A stretch of DNA of 64,000 nucleotides. Source: Buxus sempervirens. Its lineage: Eukaryota; Streptophyta; Magnoliopsida; Buxales; Buxaceae. The position numbers were made by a program, and so were the translations under genes. Shown here one piece after another: positions 62,944 to 64,000 of the stretch. Numbering within the stretch: the first letter of the stretch is position 1; every line of letters starts with the position of its first letter. The notes below the pieces were generated by a model. It saw only the letters and a list, made by a program, of their open reading frames with translations, was not told where the DNA came from and ran no database searches. Location: positions 35,733,520 to 35,797,519 of the forward strand of contig OX387192.1 in assembly GCA_947561395.2 (NCBI GenBank). The letters are read 5' to 3'.

Positions 62944-64000
62944 AGAAGAAAAAGAAGAAGCAGAAGAAGAAGTTGAAGGCAAAGTGAAATTTTCAGGTCT
63001 TGTTAGTTCTTTATATGAACATGGTTGATGTTTTTTTTTATTTTTTATGGAAAACATGGTTGATGTTACTTGTGATATTTTAGTGATGAAGGGTAGTTTT
63101 CAATGTCGCAGTAAGGCAAGTCATCTTGTTTGACAATCTAATGGGGTTTGGCAAGGTCAAGTCCTACTGCCGCGCCTTCTTCTGAATCAGGACTGGTCTC
63201 ATCTTCTTGTTCTAGAAGATACACGTAATCACGTATAAAAGGGGAAATAGTGTTACTTTTTAAATATGATTGAGAATAAGTGTTAATTTACTGTTCGACT
63301 TCTTCCAAAAACGCCTTCAAAACCTTCTTAACCTCATTAAAACATAATGAAAAATAATTTTTTTTTCAAGTATGTTAAGGGTATTATTGGAAAAACTCGT
63401 TCGTGAATAATAAAACGACACTGATTTTGAATTAAGTTCAAAAAGTATCACTAATTCCCAATTATCAAAAATTTAATTACCAAATCAAGATTACGGTTTA
63501 AAATACATCACTAAAAACCAATTTTCCCTTTATACGAATGACCTCACCTTGCTCTACTTCTAGAACAAGGGGTTATATGTTAGACCCGTTCTCATTAATG
63601 AAAACTGGACTTTAAGGGAGGGAAGTTGGACCCATCTCCATCCGTAACCGTGGCATGCGCTAATGGGAATTGTATCTTAATCATTTATAAGAAGGTGTTT
63701 AAGGAGTTCTTTATTTCTGGGGTAAGCCTCCTTGATATTTTTTAAATGACATTAAGTTGGATATTTAAAAATCGCTTTCGAGGTGAAAAATTGAAATTTA
63801 TTTAGACAGTTTAACTTCACGAAGGAAAATTTTTTTTTCCTTTTTTTTTTACATGGAACATACATGGATACGGCTCTTTTGGACCCACATGGAGAATAAA
63901 CCTCGAATACATAAACCCACTAGGCGCTAGCGACGCCCATCTATCAAAAAGTTAGAGAACACGGGGATTCTAAGTTAGAGAACACGGGATTCACGATACA
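62944..64000. other. Upstream region of the acidic protein gene and window end
   Basis: ACATGGTTGATGTT occurs twice in direct repeat (about 63019 and 63054). A T run lies at about 63835-63850, and 'tta(g)agaacacggg(g)attc' is repeated at about 63951 and 63974 close to the window end. No further gene is seen. Confidence 0.5.

Noticed and set aside
62944-63057. N-terminal extension of the acidic protein to the ATG at 63057
   Set aside because: The extension is low-complexity (KNKKKHQ) and contains a TATA-like box; the ATG at 62943 follows a CT-rich leader.

Overview
This is plant nuclear DNA from a flowering plant. Genes have GT-AG introns, many of them long and AT-rich. The families are plant-specific or plant-typical: an SR splicing factor of the SCL28 type, a NODULIN HOMEOBOX (NDX) protein, an H2A.X histone ending in SQEF, a pollen Ole e 1-like protein, a plant-length NPL4, a VAPYRIN-type MSP-ankyrin protein and a G-type lectin receptor kinase relic. 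Large transposon-filled introns fit a woody, early-diverging eudicot or magnoliid better than a compact genome, but the species cannot be fixed from the sequence alone.

Layout. 1-4.6 kb holds no recognisable gene. 4.6-6.7 kb contains exon-like segments of an unrecognised minus-strand gene, possibly head to head with the VAPYRIN-like gene (6824-8411, +). A foldback hairpin lies at 8634-8802. 9329-11174 is a PIF/Harbinger-like TIR element that encloses a broken lectin receptor kinase fragment and a SINE. H2A.X follows (11428-11946, +). SCL28 (13945-24099, +) has seven coding exons. Its 5.6-kb second intron cuts the RRM and holds a LINE relic and a hAT-type MITE. NDX (41053-25172, -) was rebuilt exon by exon: 17 coding exons with consistent phases give 1001 residues, and a Ty1/copia gag relic sits in one intron.

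44.4-48.4 kb holds unassigned minus-strand exon-like pieces, a second LINE relic, and the first exon of a small SWIB-domain gene whose second exon is not visible. 48.6-54.7 kb is mostly repeats, including a GC-rich segment with a 23-G run, a TIR element filled with GGT repeats, a third LINE relic and a 200-base gap of N. The Ole e 1-like gene (55436-56032, +) follows, then NPL4 (60547-56938, -) and an acidic, unrecognised protein (62943-62527, -).

The genes do not form a pathway. Several act in basic nuclear or cell-cycle biology (H2A.X in chromatin and DNA damage, SCL28 in splicing and mitosis, NDX in chromatin and non-coding transcription, NPL4 with CDC48), and three of them share telo-box motifs just upstream. 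All gene calls were made by reading translations and splice junctions by eye. No alignment or database search was run.
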